Source: a virus
Length of the DNA stretch: 23,226 nt
Strand: one strand, 5' to 3'
Virus record (IMG/VR): IMGVR_UViG_3300025128_000353
Location: 1 to 23,226 of that record
Below the pieces are notes generated by a model. It saw only the letters and a program-made list of their open reading frames with translations. It had not been told where the DNA came from and did not search any database. How positions within the stretch are numbered: the first letter of the stretch is position 1; every line of letters begins with the position of its first letter. The position numbers and the translations under genes were made by a program. Below, piece after piece: positions 6,266 through 13,716 of the stretch.

Positions 6266-7599
6266 CTTTCAATATCTTCGATAAAACTAACGAGTTCGCA
6301 AGGAAAAACTACTTCATAGATGTTGAGGACAAAATCCCCATCTTCCTATGTAGTATCGGAGGACATATCTTCAACTGCCTGAACAAGTGTAGTCGTTGCG
6401 ACTTCGACCCCGACAGCCCGTTGGTGGATGAGGAAAACGACTTCATCATTGAGAACTGCCCGCTACGGCACGACAATGTTCCCTTCTACACTCCTATGTC
6501 GCAACTACCCGACACGCGCATACACATACTAATGAGAGGCGCAAAAGGTTCAGGTAAATCAGTCTTAATACTAATGTTCCTCGCAGAAGGAACAGGGTTG
6601 GTTCATTCCCCTACTGCTGACTTAGGGCAGGGCTTCCGCACCATGATGGGGGCTAACTCCATCACGGAGGCAGGTATGTTCGGCTCGGTGGATGAAGAAG
6701 GCGATATAGCAGGGCGACCTATCGCCCGCGAGATGTGCGGTGGTATCTTGGGCTTTGAGGAGTTCTCCTCTATGTCCGATGCCTCAAAAAAGGAACACAG
6801 CCTCGATATGAAAAATCAACTGCTGACTTCTCTTGATAACGGCAGGGTGCAGAAGGCTCTACGCGCAGGGTGGGTGAACTACACTACCCGTTATACTTGT
6901 TGGGCTGGAACACAGCCCGCAAGGTTTGAGTTAGACTCCGGCCTTGACCGAAGGTTCTTCATCATAGATATCGAGATGACTCCTGAGAAGGAGAGGCAGT
7001 ATAAACTCGCCCAACACGCTCAAGCGAATATGTCTAACTCGGAGAGAGTCGAGTTGGCTAATCTTAACATACAAATAAAAGATTGGATAAGGATGCGTAT
7101 GCACACAGCCGTTAGTAACCCACCAACGGGTATTCTCTTTGATGACGATATCATGGAGTGGATAGACAGGCCGGATGTCCGTTCCTTTGAGGCCGACCTG
7201 TTCCGCCGAATGTGTATCGGCTACGCCATGATGCAACCCGAATACAAAGGCGGAGAAATGCTTATCATCAGACTTGATGATACACTTAAGACAATACTAA
7301 ATCAGTCGCTTGCTATGCGCCGTCGAGTTATGGATGCAGATGTGGAACTGATACGAGCAGCGTTTTGGATGAAGGATGTGCCGAAGTCACAACTACTCAA
7401 GGAGATAAGCCGTATGATAACTTCCGGCGACTATCAAACAGCGAAGCGTTGGTTGATAGAGAACCTTGAAGGGCAGGGATGGTATGAAGAAGTTGAGCCA
7501 ACCGTTAAAAGGCGTGGGCGTAAGGGAGTGATATGTCGCTTCGGGCCTGTATCAGAAGCAAGCGCAGCAATAAGTTGGGGTGGTAAAAGTGCCGAGTAA
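6262..7599 (+). CDS. MCM-like AAA+ replicative helicase
   Basis: A 445-aa AAA+ ATPase. The start at ATG 6262 overlaps the previous stop; an upstream TTG at 6235 lies inside that gene. The N-terminus has a probable zinc site (C30, C39, C43, C46, with C66 and H70). The AAA+ core has Walker A GAKGSGKS (93-100), Walker B-like GILGFEEF (161-168, Glu in place of the usual Asp), sensor 1 WAGTQP (214-219) and an arginine-finger-like LDRRF (229-233). NQLLTSLDNGRVQKALRAG before sensor 1 resembles the MCM presensor region, and the C-terminus looks like a winged helix. It would unwind DNA ahead of the polymerase. It is shorter than cellular MCM (about 600-700 aa), so a divergent viral MCM or another AAA+ family is possible. 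Confidence 0.65.
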   Translation: MTFNIFDKTNEFARKNYFIDVEDKIPIFLCSIGGHIFNCLNKCSRCDFDPDSPLVDEENDFIIENCPLRHDNVPFYTPMSQLPDTRIHILMRGAKGSGKSVLILMFLAEGTGLVHSPTADLGQGFRTMMGANSITEAGMFGSVDEEGDIAGRPIAREMCGGILGFEEFSSMSDASKKEHSLDMKNQLLTSLDNGRVQKALRAGWVNYTTRYTCWAGTQPARFELDSGLDRRFFIIDIEMTPEKERQYKLAQHAQANMSNSERVELANLNIQIKDWIRMRMHTAVSNPPTGILFDDDIMEWIDRPDVRSFEADLFRRMCIGYAMMQPEYKGGEMLIIRLDDTLKTILNQSLAMRRRVMDADVELIRAAFWMKDVPKSQLLKEISRMITSGDYQTAKRWLIENLEGQGWYEEVEPTVKRRGRKGVICRFGPVSEASAAISWGGKSAE

Positions 7600-7909
7600 T
7601 CCTATCTACGATAAAAGAACTCCCCACTATCGAAAGTCGTGGGAGTTCCCCCCGAATGAAAAATCGTGGTGGAAAAAGAATAAGAGGAATCCTGTTGTGC
7701 GTGCGTGTATCGCCTATGCTCTTTCCCTAAAAGAACCTTTCAAAGCAAGTAAGGTATACGAAGAAGCGAGATATCACAACGGTAATCTTGTAAAGAATAG
7801 TGGTATGCTCTCGCCTAATTTTAACAAAGTCGAGGCTATGATACGCTACTGTGGCTACTTCGACAGCACCAAGAAAGGCGAACAGGCAAGAATATGGAGG
7901 AAAAAGTAA
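7589..7909 (+). CDS. Small winged-helix-type protein
   Basis: From GTG 7589 the product is 106 aa; GTG 7580 is an alternative. GGGGTGGTA sits before 7589, inside the helicase 3' end. The N-terminus is basic and aromatic (RKSWEFPPNEKSWWKKNKR). The body follows the winged-helix pattern: VVRACIAYALSLKEP, FKASKVYEEARY, then NKVEAMIRYCGYFDS and a final strand RIWRKK. It overlaps the helicase gene, suggesting coupling, and may bind DNA as a partner. No named family. Confidence 0.5.
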   Translation: MPSNPIYDKRTPHYRKSWEFPPNEKSWWKKNKRNPVVRACIAYALSLKEPFKASKVYEEARYHNGNLVKNSGMLSPNFNKVEAMIRYCGYFDSTKKGEQARIWRKK

Positions 7910-8352
7910 TGAGTGGTGGTTCAGCAGGAAACATAAGGGTAGCAGACCGTTGTTATCGGTATCTCCAAGAGAACGGAGATAAGACCGTGAGCGAGTTGAA
8001 AGATTACCTTAATACTTTTCCGCGTGGCGCAACTTCTGAGCAACTTGCTAATGTTCTCAGATGCAGCCCGTTGTTCAAGGTATCGGGCACTACGATTATT
8101 CGATATGGTGAGGCTGGTGGTTTGAGTCGAAAGAAAAGTAATGTTGGTGGTAATGAGTGGGGTAGTGCATTTTCCTATACCAATGTAAGCGACCAAATCA
8201 ACAAGGCGGGCGGAAGTGAAGCGGAAGTCAATGTTTATACTACCGTTCCAATAGAAGATATTATCGAAAAACTACGCGGCAAACAACACTTAGTCAGAAA
8301 GAGATGGCCCAAAGTGCTAAAAGACGCGATGAAAAAAGAGGGTTTGATATGA
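7909..8352 (+). CDS. Winged-helix-type DNA-binding protein
   Basis: A 147-aa protein starting at ATG 7909 (TAATG overlap) after a strong GGAGGAAAAAGTA site. Residues 10-60 fit the recurring pattern: VADRCYRYLQENGDK, TVSELKDYLNTF, then SEQLANVLRCSPLFKVSGTTIIRY. A Gly/Ser/Asn-rich linker leads to a C-terminal charged helix (EDIIEKLRGKQHLVRKRW). Probably a DNA-binding protein with a second interaction domain. Function not recognised beyond the fold. Confidence 0.55.
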   Translation: MSGGSAGNIRVADRCYRYLQENGDKTVSELKDYLNTFPRGATSEQLANVLRCSPLFKVSGTTIIRYGEAGGLSRKKSNVGGNEWGSAFSYTNVSDQINKAGGSEAEVNVYTTVPIEDIIEKLRGKQHLVRKRWPKVLKDAMKKEGLI

Positions 8353-8966
8353 GGAGTAAGAGAGAGATACACCAGCGACTTGCGAGTGAAAATGATGCCT
8401 TCGCCATAGAGGTTCTACGGTGGGTGTTATCCGGTGGTTGTGAAGTGTGCGAACACAAAGATAAGCGAGAAATAGAGATGGATGTTTATTCAGGTGAAGT
8501 ATCTTCTTCATATCTTGAGGCTAAATATAATTGGCCTGACGGCCATGTGATGAACCACATGGATGCACACCTTGACTATGACCCGAAAGAAGCAAAGCAT
8601 ATAGAGGAGGCTCGCAGTCAAAGCATTAACACGCTGGATGCAGCCGAAGATATCGTGAATCGTATCACGACATATCTCGATGAGTTAGAGGAACTAAAAG
8701 AGCAGGAAGGAGGTATCACATCCGACTTCGTGACTGATGCGGCGCGTCTTATCGCTCAAGCCAACACTTCGCTAAAGTTGGTAGGAACGCTCAAGAAAGA
8801 GATAGGGGTTGATAGCCAACTCCTTCTCGCTCACACGCAACTGAATGAGGTGAGTCGAGTTCTTGTTGAAGTTCTCTCGGAGCAACCTAAACTCCTTGAT
8901 GATGTGGAGAGGAAACTGAATATGCTCGCCACACCTATTGATGTTCCCTTTGAGGTGATAGAATGA
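8349..8966 (+). CDS. CxxC/His HTH protein, possible small terminase subunit
   Basis: A 205-aa protein starting at ATG 8349 (ATGA overlap); an upstream in-frame ATG lies within the previous gene. The N-terminal segment CEVCEHKDKREIEMDV (C31, C34, H36), then EAKYNWPDGHVMNHMDAHL (H66, H70, H74), resembles a viral/mobile-element HTH unit in which CxxC-H precedes IE and a recognition helix with spaced His. The rest is helical coiled coil ending in a LKLVGTLKKEIGVD segment. Small terminases combine an N-terminal HTH with an oligomerising coiled coil, so that role is possible. No large terminase is in the window to support it. Confidence 0.4.
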   Translation: MRSKREIHQRLASENDAFAIEVLRWVLSGGCEVCEHKDKREIEMDVYSGEVSSSYLEAKYNWPDGHVMNHMDAHLDYDPKEAKHIEEARSQSINTLDAAEDIVNRITTYLDELEELKEQEGGITSDFVTDAARLIAQANTSLKLVGTLKKEIGVDSQLLLAHTQLNEVSRVLVEVLSEQPKLLDDVERKLNMLATPIDVPFEVIE

Positions 8967-9232
8967 GAAAGTGGAGAAGCAAGCCGACGAAGTATCTTTC
9001 TACAAGGCCGATATTTAAGGAAGAATATCCCGACTTGATAGAGGCGATGAAGGAAGATGGTCTTACCGGAATGATAACTCCTCATGGGGTCATGTGGTAT
9101 CATGGCGACTATCAAGTTAGTAGTAGAGTGGTTTGTCGTGTTTGGAATCTCACAGAATCACAGATGAAAAAAATCAAGCAATATATCTATGGGCACGACC
9201 CATTCGTAGGTGAAGAAGATGGTAAAGCATAA
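8963..9232 (+). CDS. Hypothetical protein, 89 aa
   Basis: ATGA overlap with the previous gene. The product is basic at the N-terminus (MRKWRSKPTKYLSTRP) with a mixed alpha/beta centre (LTGMITPHGVMWYHGDYQVSSRVV) and a final helix (ESQMKKIKQYIYG). A helix-turn-helix is conceivable from TESQMKKIKQYI but not convincing. No family recognised. Confidence 0.5.
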   Translation: MRKWRSKPTKYLSTRPIFKEEYPDLIEAMKEDGLTGMITPHGVMWYHGDYQVSSRVVCRVWNLTESQMKKIKQYIYGHDPFVGEEDGKA

Positions 9233-9470
9233 GTTCGCAAGACGGGCACTAAGAAAGTGGGCGAAGGAAAAGGGAGAGAAGTTCACTACTAATGAGGCGA
9301 TGCTATTCCTTAATGGTAAAAGTAAGAAGTGTTACTCGCTATCTCAAAAACAACTAAACAATGTGTTGGGTAAAACACGCAAAGTTAAAATGAGTAATGG
9401 AGAAGTCTTTGGTTATAGAGGAGAGTTAGTGGGCCGACTAATGGTATGGGAGTATGTTGAGTATGTCTGA
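9219..9470 (+). CDS. Small winged-helix-type protein
   Basis: From ATG 9219, preceded by TAGGTGAAGAAG, the product is 83 aa and strongly basic. It follows the local winged-helix pattern: FARRALRKWAKEKGEK, FTTNEAMLFLNGKSKK, LSQKQLNNVLGKTRKVK and a final strand MVWEYVEYV. It overlaps both neighbours. Likely a DNA-binding protein; target unknown. Confidence 0.5.
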   Translation: MVKHKFARRALRKWAKEKGEKFTTNEAMLFLNGKSKKCYSLSQKQLNNVLGKTRKVKMSNGEVFGYRGELVGRLMVWEYVEYV

Positions 9471-9588
9471 TAATGAAGAATGGTGTATGGAACACATGGG
9501 CGTTATGGCCTTTTGGAGAACAGGAATCAGTATCGTAAATCTATTCCTTACCCTTGTTATTGTGCTAAAAGTATTCGGGGTTATATGA
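9463..9588 (+). CDS. 41-aa single-pass membrane protein
   Basis: It starts MSDNEEWCMEHMG and has one hydrophobic stretch from about residue 21 to 41 (ISIVNLFLTLVIVLKVFGVI) that could span the membrane with an acidic N-terminus. It overlaps the gene at 9219 by 8 nt, and its stop forms ATGA with the start at 9585. Both junctions are typical of this genome. A small viral membrane protein could act in lysis, egress or membrane anchoring; no specific family is recognised. Confidence 0.5.
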   Translation: MSDNEEWCMEHMGVMAFWRTGISIVNLFLTLVIVLKVFGVI

Positions 9589-10247
9589 TGATAATTTTTA
9601 CGCCGGATGAGTCGCCCTTTAGAAGCGAGAACGAAGTGTTCATGTATGGTTCAATTGATACTATCCCTAACCTACCGGACACCACTTACTTCTTACATTC
9701 AGATAAGTTCGGGTCAAAAGATGTCCTCGCTTGGTCGCCTTTTGTTCAAAATCGTTTGGTAATCGTCACACAGAAAGCCCCTTCGCTGAACAAGGAAGCG
9801 CACAAATTATGCGTTGTTGATGATAAACTCAAGGGTAAAAATACTGATGAAAACTTCCTTCTTGTTAAGGCAATAGTAAATTGGGCAGACCGAAAAAGAG
9901 TTCAAGCAGTTTTCAAGAGTCCTCCTATGGCCTTGTTACTTTGGTTCTTGAGAGGTAATGTCGAGGATATAGATGTGTGGAGAAGGATAGCGAAAGTTCA
10001 ATATACACTTCCCGAAGATTACATGGAGGCCGCAATCATCTACGGAATCAAACCATCAAGGAAACGAGTAGTGTGGCCTAAGAAGAAGGGTAAAAGTAAA
10101 GAGCGACCACCGATGTTCAGAAGCACCGATAAACATTGGGAGTTGCTGATAGAAAACTCTATAAGCGTAGCGAACACAGTCAGGGCTGACGGAGAGATAC
10201 CAAAGGGTATGCTCCGTCGCAAGGCGGCAATAAAAACATGGCTGTAG
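9585..10247 (+). CDS. Unknown 220-aa protein
   Basis: I place the start at ATG 9585 (MMIIFTPDESPF); an earlier in-frame ATG at 9480 would run through the 41-aa membrane gene. The N-terminal half alternates strands and helices. Residues near 100-170 are helical (LLVKAIVNWADRKRVQAVFK, then PMALLLWFLRG and EDYMEAAIIYG). A Lys-rich linker (WPKKKGKSKERPP) and a helical C-terminus follow. The layout loosely recalls clamp-loader delta-type subunits (degenerate ATPase plus helical collar), but no diagnostic motif is present. I leave it unassigned. Confidence 0.5.
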   Translation: MMIIFTPDESPFRSENEVFMYGSIDTIPNLPDTTYFLHSDKFGSKDVLAWSPFVQNRLVIVTQKAPSLNKEAHKLCVVDDKLKGKNTDENFLLVKAIVNWADRKRVQAVFKSPPMALLLWFLRGNVEDIDVWRRIAKVQYTLPEDYMEAAIIYGIKPSRKRVVWPKKKGKSKERPPMFRSTDKHWELLIENSISVANTVRADGEIPKGMLRRKAAIKTWL

Positions 10248-10456
10248 AAGAATCACCACTCGCCGCCCTGTTCTACTCTATTATCGTGTTAATCCTAATT
10301 TTAATGTATGGTAGATTTATTGATATTATCATATATTACATTGAGGGTAAAAGTAATAATACAGAAAAAGTTGGGCAACAAAAATCAACGCTTGCGACGC
10401 ATGATGAGTCGTTTATAAGCGGTATGGTGTGGTCTGATGTCGGGCGAGGAGAATAG
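10238..10456 (+). CDS. 72-aa single-pass membrane protein
   Basis: MAVEESPLAALFYSIIVLIL begins a hydrophobic stretch of about 30 residues (to IIIYYIEG), enough for one long transmembrane helix. A hydrophilic C-terminal tail rich in Lys, Asn and Ser follows. The start lies 10 nt inside the previous gene. It is the last gene of the second operon. A role in lysis or membrane association is possible; no family recognised. Confidence 0.55.
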   Translation: MAVEESPLAALFYSIIVLILILMYGRFIDIIIYYIEGKSNNTEKVGQQKSTLATHDESFISGMVWSDVGRGE

Positions 10457-10461
10457 AACAG

Positions 10462-10469
10462 TTTATATC
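10462..10469 (+). promoter_or_regulatory. TATA-box-like promoter
   Basis: ACAGTTTATATCACC lies 30 nt before ATG 10492 and just after the stop at 10456. It matches the TTTATAT core of the other module promoters but lacks the GTGT part. The spacing implies a leaderless or nearly leaderless transcript; there is no ribosome binding site before ATG 10492. Confidence 0.6.
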
Positions 10470-10491
10470 ACCTTCACGCCAACATTGATAT

Positions 10492-10893
10492 ATGAGTGCT
10501 AACAATCGCCGTGTTCGTAGATTTATCATTGAGATACTTTGGGAGTATGGACCTCTAACTAAGGAAGGAGTAGCCGAAAAACTATCCATCTTGAAGAATG
10601 TTCGTGCTGTTCCATCACCCCACAGCCTTTCCGCCTTGCTCTCTAAGAACCCACAGGTTATAGCGGTGGGTAGTGAGAAGGTAGAGAATGCAGTAGGCGT
10701 GAAAGCCTCGCATCTCCTCTATGATATAGACCGAGATGTGATTAAGTGTCTTGATGATATAGTTTATACCCGTAGTCCGACGGTAATGACTCCAAAGCAA
10801 AGGCTAAAGGCAGAACAATGCTCCTGTGGGCGAATCCGTATTTTCCCGCCGGAATCAAAGGTATGCTTACCATGCCTTAGAAAACCTCAATAA
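10492..10893 (+). CDS. Winged-helix plus zinc-ribbon protein
   Basis: A 133-aa protein with two parts. Residues 3-80 follow the local winged-helix pattern (RRVRRFIIEILWEYGP, LTKEGVAEKLSI, SLSALLSKNPQVIAVGS, then a strand ASHLLYDID). The C-terminus is a zinc ribbon, CSCGRIRIFPPESKVCLPC, with four cysteines in CxC and CxxC pairs. This combination is common in archaeal transcription regulators. It is first behind its own promoter, so a regulatory role is reasonable inference. Target unknown. Confidence 0.55.
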   Translation: MSANNRRVRRFIIEILWEYGPLTKEGVAEKLSILKNVRAVPSPHSLSALLSKNPQVIAVGSEKVENAVGVKASHLLYDIDRDVIKCLDDIVYTRSPTVMTPKQRLKAEQCSCGRIRIFPPESKVCLPCLRKPQ

Positions 10894-10913
10894 GACACTA
10901 AGGAGATTAACAA

Positions 10914-11255
10914 ATGGGCGCAACTATGAGGGAAGATATTTCCGGCCTAATATCAGCCATGATGCAAACTCATAGTGGTGTAGATTTAACCCGTATGCTT
11001 ACCCAAAACAACATATTCGATGCTGCTATTCTCCGCGCATTCCTTCTCGACCTTGTAGGGGATGATGACGATTTCAAAGAGTTCCTTGAGGACACACAAA
11101 TAGATAACTCCTTCATTCGTGGATTTATGGCGGGTATTATTCAATCAATTCTAATCGAGAAAGGACATGGGGAAGTCTTAGGTAGGCCAAGTCACGGAGA
11201 ACTCTTGGCTCTCTATGATTCTGCTTCCGCTCACCTCATAGAGTCTTCCCTATAG
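10914..11255 (+). CDS. Hypothetical helical protein, 113 aa
   Basis: AAGGAGATTAACAA precedes ATG 10914; ATG 10926 is also in frame. The acidic, mainly helical protein (ISGLISAMMQTH, IFDAAILRAFLLDLVG, IRGFMAGIIQSILIE) has no cysteines and no clear membrane span. A 19-nt stretch encoding EFLEDT is shared exactly with the gene at 5346. Its stop codon abuts the promoter of the clamp-loader gene. Function unknown. Confidence 0.55.
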   Translation: MGATMREDISGLISAMMQTHSGVDLTRMLTQNNIFDAAILRAFLLDLVGDDDDFKEFLEDTQIDNSFIRGFMAGIIQSILIEKGHGEVLGRPSHGELLALYDSASAHLIESSL

Positions 11256-11263
11256 TTTATATG
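11256..11263 (+). promoter_or_regulatory. TATA-box-like promoter of the clamp-loader gene
   Basis: TAGTTTATATGTGTG starts with the stop codon of the previous gene; TTTATATG lies 29 nt before ATG 11285. No ribosome binding site precedes that ATG, which fits a leaderless archaeal message. Confidence 0.7.
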
Positions 11264-11284
11264 TGTGTTTGATAACCTCACATC

Positions 11285-12181
11285 ATGCTTTGGGCAAACA
11301 AGCACAGACCGACCTCCTTCGATGACCTCGTAGGCGGGGCTAAGTCACTCGACCATCTTGCTACGAATATGCAGCACCTCTTGCTACACAGCAAGGGCGC
11401 AGGAACGGGCAAGACTACGCTTGCTCATGTCTTGGCTAACACCCTTGACTACCCACTCCATGTATTCAATGCTTCCTCCAAGAAAACGCGAGGCATAGCG
11501 TTTGTAGAGGAGGAGTTGATACCTCTTACACGCGCAGGAAACTACAAGCAGATAATCCTGCTCGATGAAGCCGACCAACTAACACCCGAAGCGCAGTCGG
11601 CATTGAAGGGAGTCATTGAAAACGCACAGGGCTTCTTCATCCTCACCTGTAATGATATCAGGAAGGTTAGCAAGTGGATTCAATCTCGCTGCCTAACCAT
11701 AGAGTTCAGACCAATAGGTAGAAAATCAATGATGGAGCGACTACAACATATATGTGGAGCAGAAGGTGTGAAAATCACCGAGAGTCAGTTGAATCTTATA
11801 TGTGACGCGCATGAGGGCGACCTAAGAAACGCCATCAATACACTTCAAGCCTATGATGGACTATACGACCCTAATTCTAACGCGGCCCGAAGGTTCATAC
11901 TCAGTCTTGCTGAACATGACTTTGATGCTTATACCTTCCTCAAGGTGTGTATGGTGGAGAAGGACTTACTTTACGCTAACATTATGTTGTCCGACGCTTA
12001 TGATGCTCGGTCTGCGGTGCGCTCCGTGTTTGAGGAAGGCGTAGCAGGAACTAAAGCACCACTTTCAGATAACAAGAAACTCCAAGTCGTTGATGCTGCA
12101 ATCACAGCCGAGCGCGATATCCTAAGCGGTGTTGATGAAGATATTGTTTGGGCTAACTTCGTGAGGATGCTGATAGCATAG
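11285..12181 (+). CDS. rfcS: Clamp loader, replication factor C small subunit
   Basis: A 298-aa AAA+ ATPase of the RFC small-subunit family, which opens the PCNA ring and loads it on primed DNA. The RFC N-terminal signature is intact (WANKHRPTSFDDLVG). Walker A is GAGTGKTT (38-45), Walker B ILLDEAD (90-96), sensor 1 TCND (121-124), the arginine-finger motif SRC (134-136), and sensor 2 GDLRNAIN (178-185). A C-terminal helical collar follows. Length is close to cellular RFCS (about 320 aa). No large subunit is seen, so it may form a homo-oligomer, pair with host RFCL, or use an unrecognised viral partner. It is transcribed from its own promoter. Confidence 0.92.
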   Translation: MLWANKHRPTSFDDLVGGAKSLDHLATNMQHLLLHSKGAGTGKTTLAHVLANTLDYPLHVFNASSKKTRGIAFVEEELIPLTRAGNYKQIILLDEADQLTPEAQSALKGVIENAQGFFILTCNDIRKVSKWIQSRCLTIEFRPIGRKSMMERLQHICGAEGVKITESQLNLICDAHEGDLRNAINTLQAYDGLYDPNSNAARRFILSLAEHDFDAYTFLKVCMVEKDLLYANIMLSDAYDARSAVRSVFEEGVAGTKAPLSDNKKLQVVDAAITAERDILSGVDEDIVWANFVRMLIA

Positions 12182-12189
12182 TTTATATG
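12182..12189 (+). promoter_or_regulatory. TATA-box-like promoter of the SSB-GroES-GroEL operon
   Basis: TAGTTTATATGTGTAATG begins with the stop codon of the clamp-loader gene. Here the first ATG (12230) is 48 nt from the TATA element and has GAAAGGTGAATAAACC upstream. This transcript probably carries a short leader with a ribosome binding site, unlike most others. Confidence 0.7.
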
Positions 12190-12229
12190 TGTAATGCAAC
12201 GACGGAGAAATTAGAAAGGTGAATAAACC

Positions 12230-13405
12230 ATGAGTGACGAAATGCTGAACAATATAGCCAAGACATTGAATGTCGCGCCGGAAGCGGTGCGAGAGAGGGC
12301 AGATACTGTCCTCGCAGAACAAGGCCCTGCATGGAAGAATGCGGGTCGCTCCGATGAGGACTGCTTTATTCTCGCGTTGAGAGTAGCAGGAAGAAACATT
12401 ACGAGCGAGAATGCCCGAATGCGCCGAGCAGGTGCTGATACATACGAGGGTATGTTCCTGTCTGTTCCACGCCCGAAGGAGTGGGGTAAGATACTCTACA
12501 ACAAGATGAAGAATCAAATGCTAAATGCGTCTGCCGAAGTTCGTCAGACCCTTGTTGATAGCGGCGCAGTAGTGCTGTTTGAGAACAACAACGATGGAAC
12601 ATACACGCGCCTTGCTGATGAAAAGTTCGGCTTCGGTGCAGAATCCGATGTATCATCGCTACCAAAGCACACAATGCAGTTAGATGCTAACACACACTTC
12701 TATGTTGTGTGGGATAAGACTAACGCGACCTTCCCAAGTGGAGATGCTAACTTCAAGTATGGCGCTCCACGACCACAGGATGAGCGCGAGCGTTCAAGTC
12801 TGTTCTTTGGTCGCCCACAGGGAACTGATGGGCAACCACAGGTATTCAATGTAAGCGGTAATGGAAAGGCGGCTGACCGAAAGTTCCCTACCTTCATACC
12901 ACTAACCATACCAATGAAGACAGGTAAGAATAACCGATGCTACCTCAATGCAGATGTATCAGTTCATACTGTAGATGAAACACTATCGTCTATCTTTAGT
13001 GGCTCTCCACTTGATATGCTACCTGCTATCATTGGTGACGAGAATATGCTACCTGACTTGGCGGCTATCGGTCAATACTACGACACACACAACGGCACAG
13101 CCGGATGGTGGGATAGAAACTGCGCTACTGTAGTTGAAGTAATCCACATTGACCCACGCGAAAAGGGCGGTTCAATCCTTGTCTGTGGCGACACCGCTAT
13201 AGAGTCAATGGCTGGAACCATAGATGTATATTGCGATGATGTTCCTTCATTCGGTGTTGGAACCAAACTACTAATCTTAGGCCAAGCATGGCGCAGTCGT
13301 GAGGGCGAAGACCGCCTGAGCGTCAATGGCTGGTGGGCCTTCGATGAGATAGCCGCGCTGGTTGAGCCTGACTTTGGTGATAGCAGCGACGGGTGGGAAG
13401 CGTGA
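12230..13405 (+). CDS. RPA-like single-stranded DNA-binding protein
   Basis: A 391-aa soluble protein. The N-terminal 80 residues are helical (NNIAKTLNVAPEAVRERAD), then GADTYEGMFLSVPRP begins a longer beta-rich region. The last 150 residues look like an OB-fold with strand-rich segments (NCATVVEVIHIDPREKGGS; IDVYCDDVPSFGVGTKLLIL). The C-terminus is acidic (EPDFGDSSDGWEA), as in many ssDNA-binding proteins that recruit partners through an acidic tail. Its position between clamp loader and recombinase/clamp genes fits a replication SSB. There is no RPA zinc finger. Identification rests on composition and context, not on a signature motif. Confidence 0.55.
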   Translation: MSDEMLNNIAKTLNVAPEAVRERADTVLAEQGPAWKNAGRSDEDCFILALRVAGRNITSENARMRRAGADTYEGMFLSVPRPKEWGKILYNKMKNQMLNASAEVRQTLVDSGAVVLFENNNDGTYTRLADEKFGFGAESDVSSLPKHTMQLDANTHFYVVWDKTNATFPSGDANFKYGAPRPQDERERSSLFFGRPQGTDGQPQVFNVSGNGKAADRKFPTFIPLTIPMKTGKNNRCYLNADVSVHTVDETLSSIFSGSPLDMLPAIIGDENMLPDLAAIGQYYDTHNGTAGWWDRNCATVVEVIHIDPREKGGSILVCGDTAIESMAGTIDVYCDDVPSFGVGTKLLILGQAWRSREGEDRLSVNGWWAFDEIAALVEPDFGDSSDGWEA

Positions 13406-13716
13406 GTAGGGCTTGGAAGGCTTTAGGCGACTTCATCATTCTTGCGAAAGATGAAGTTAAAAGTAACTCAGGACTTATCCTCGACGCTCATTACATTGTA
13501 GCGAGTGTCGGCGGGTTTGTTCCTGTAGATATTGAGTGTGGCGAAGTTGTTGTCCTAAGTGACGACGCAGAACTGACTCACATAGAGCCTTCCAACCCGA
13601 ACTCACCTTGCGCTGTTCATTACAGTAAGATATGTGCTACATCTCTTGGTGATGACGAGCCGGACTACATTGAAATGCACGAAGAACCACTTGCTATTAT
13701 GGAAGTAGAACTATGA
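13402..13716 (+). CDS. groES: GroES-like co-chaperonin
   Basis: A 104-aa protein starting at GTG 13402 (GTGA overlap, GGGTGG upstream). It aligns by eye with GroES: ALGDFIILAKDEVKSNSGLIL corresponds to the first strands and mobile loop, where SGLIL matches the GroES GG-IVL segment that docks into GroEL. IVASVGGFVP and IECGEVVVLSDD match the barrel strands, and EEPLAIMEVEL the C-terminal strand. An insertion near residues 60-90 makes it longer than the usual 95 aa. It lies immediately before, and is coupled to, the GroEL gene. It should cap the chaperonin ring. Confidence 0.75.
   Translation: MSRAWKALGDFIILAKDEVKSNSGLILDAHYIVASVGGFVPVDIECGEVVVLSDDAELTHIEPSNPNSPCAVHYSKICATSLGDDEPDYIEMHEEPLAIMEVEL

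Noticed and set aside
9480-9584. Longer start for the 220-aa protein at ATG 9480
   Set aside because: The extra N-terminus (MVYGTHGRYG...) reads through the 41-aa membrane gene in another frame, while ATG 9585 forms the ATGA overlap typical of this genome.
10759-10768. ATAGTTTATACC inside the gene at 10492 as a promoter
   Set aside because: It is within a coding region, lacks the full motif and is not followed by a gene start.
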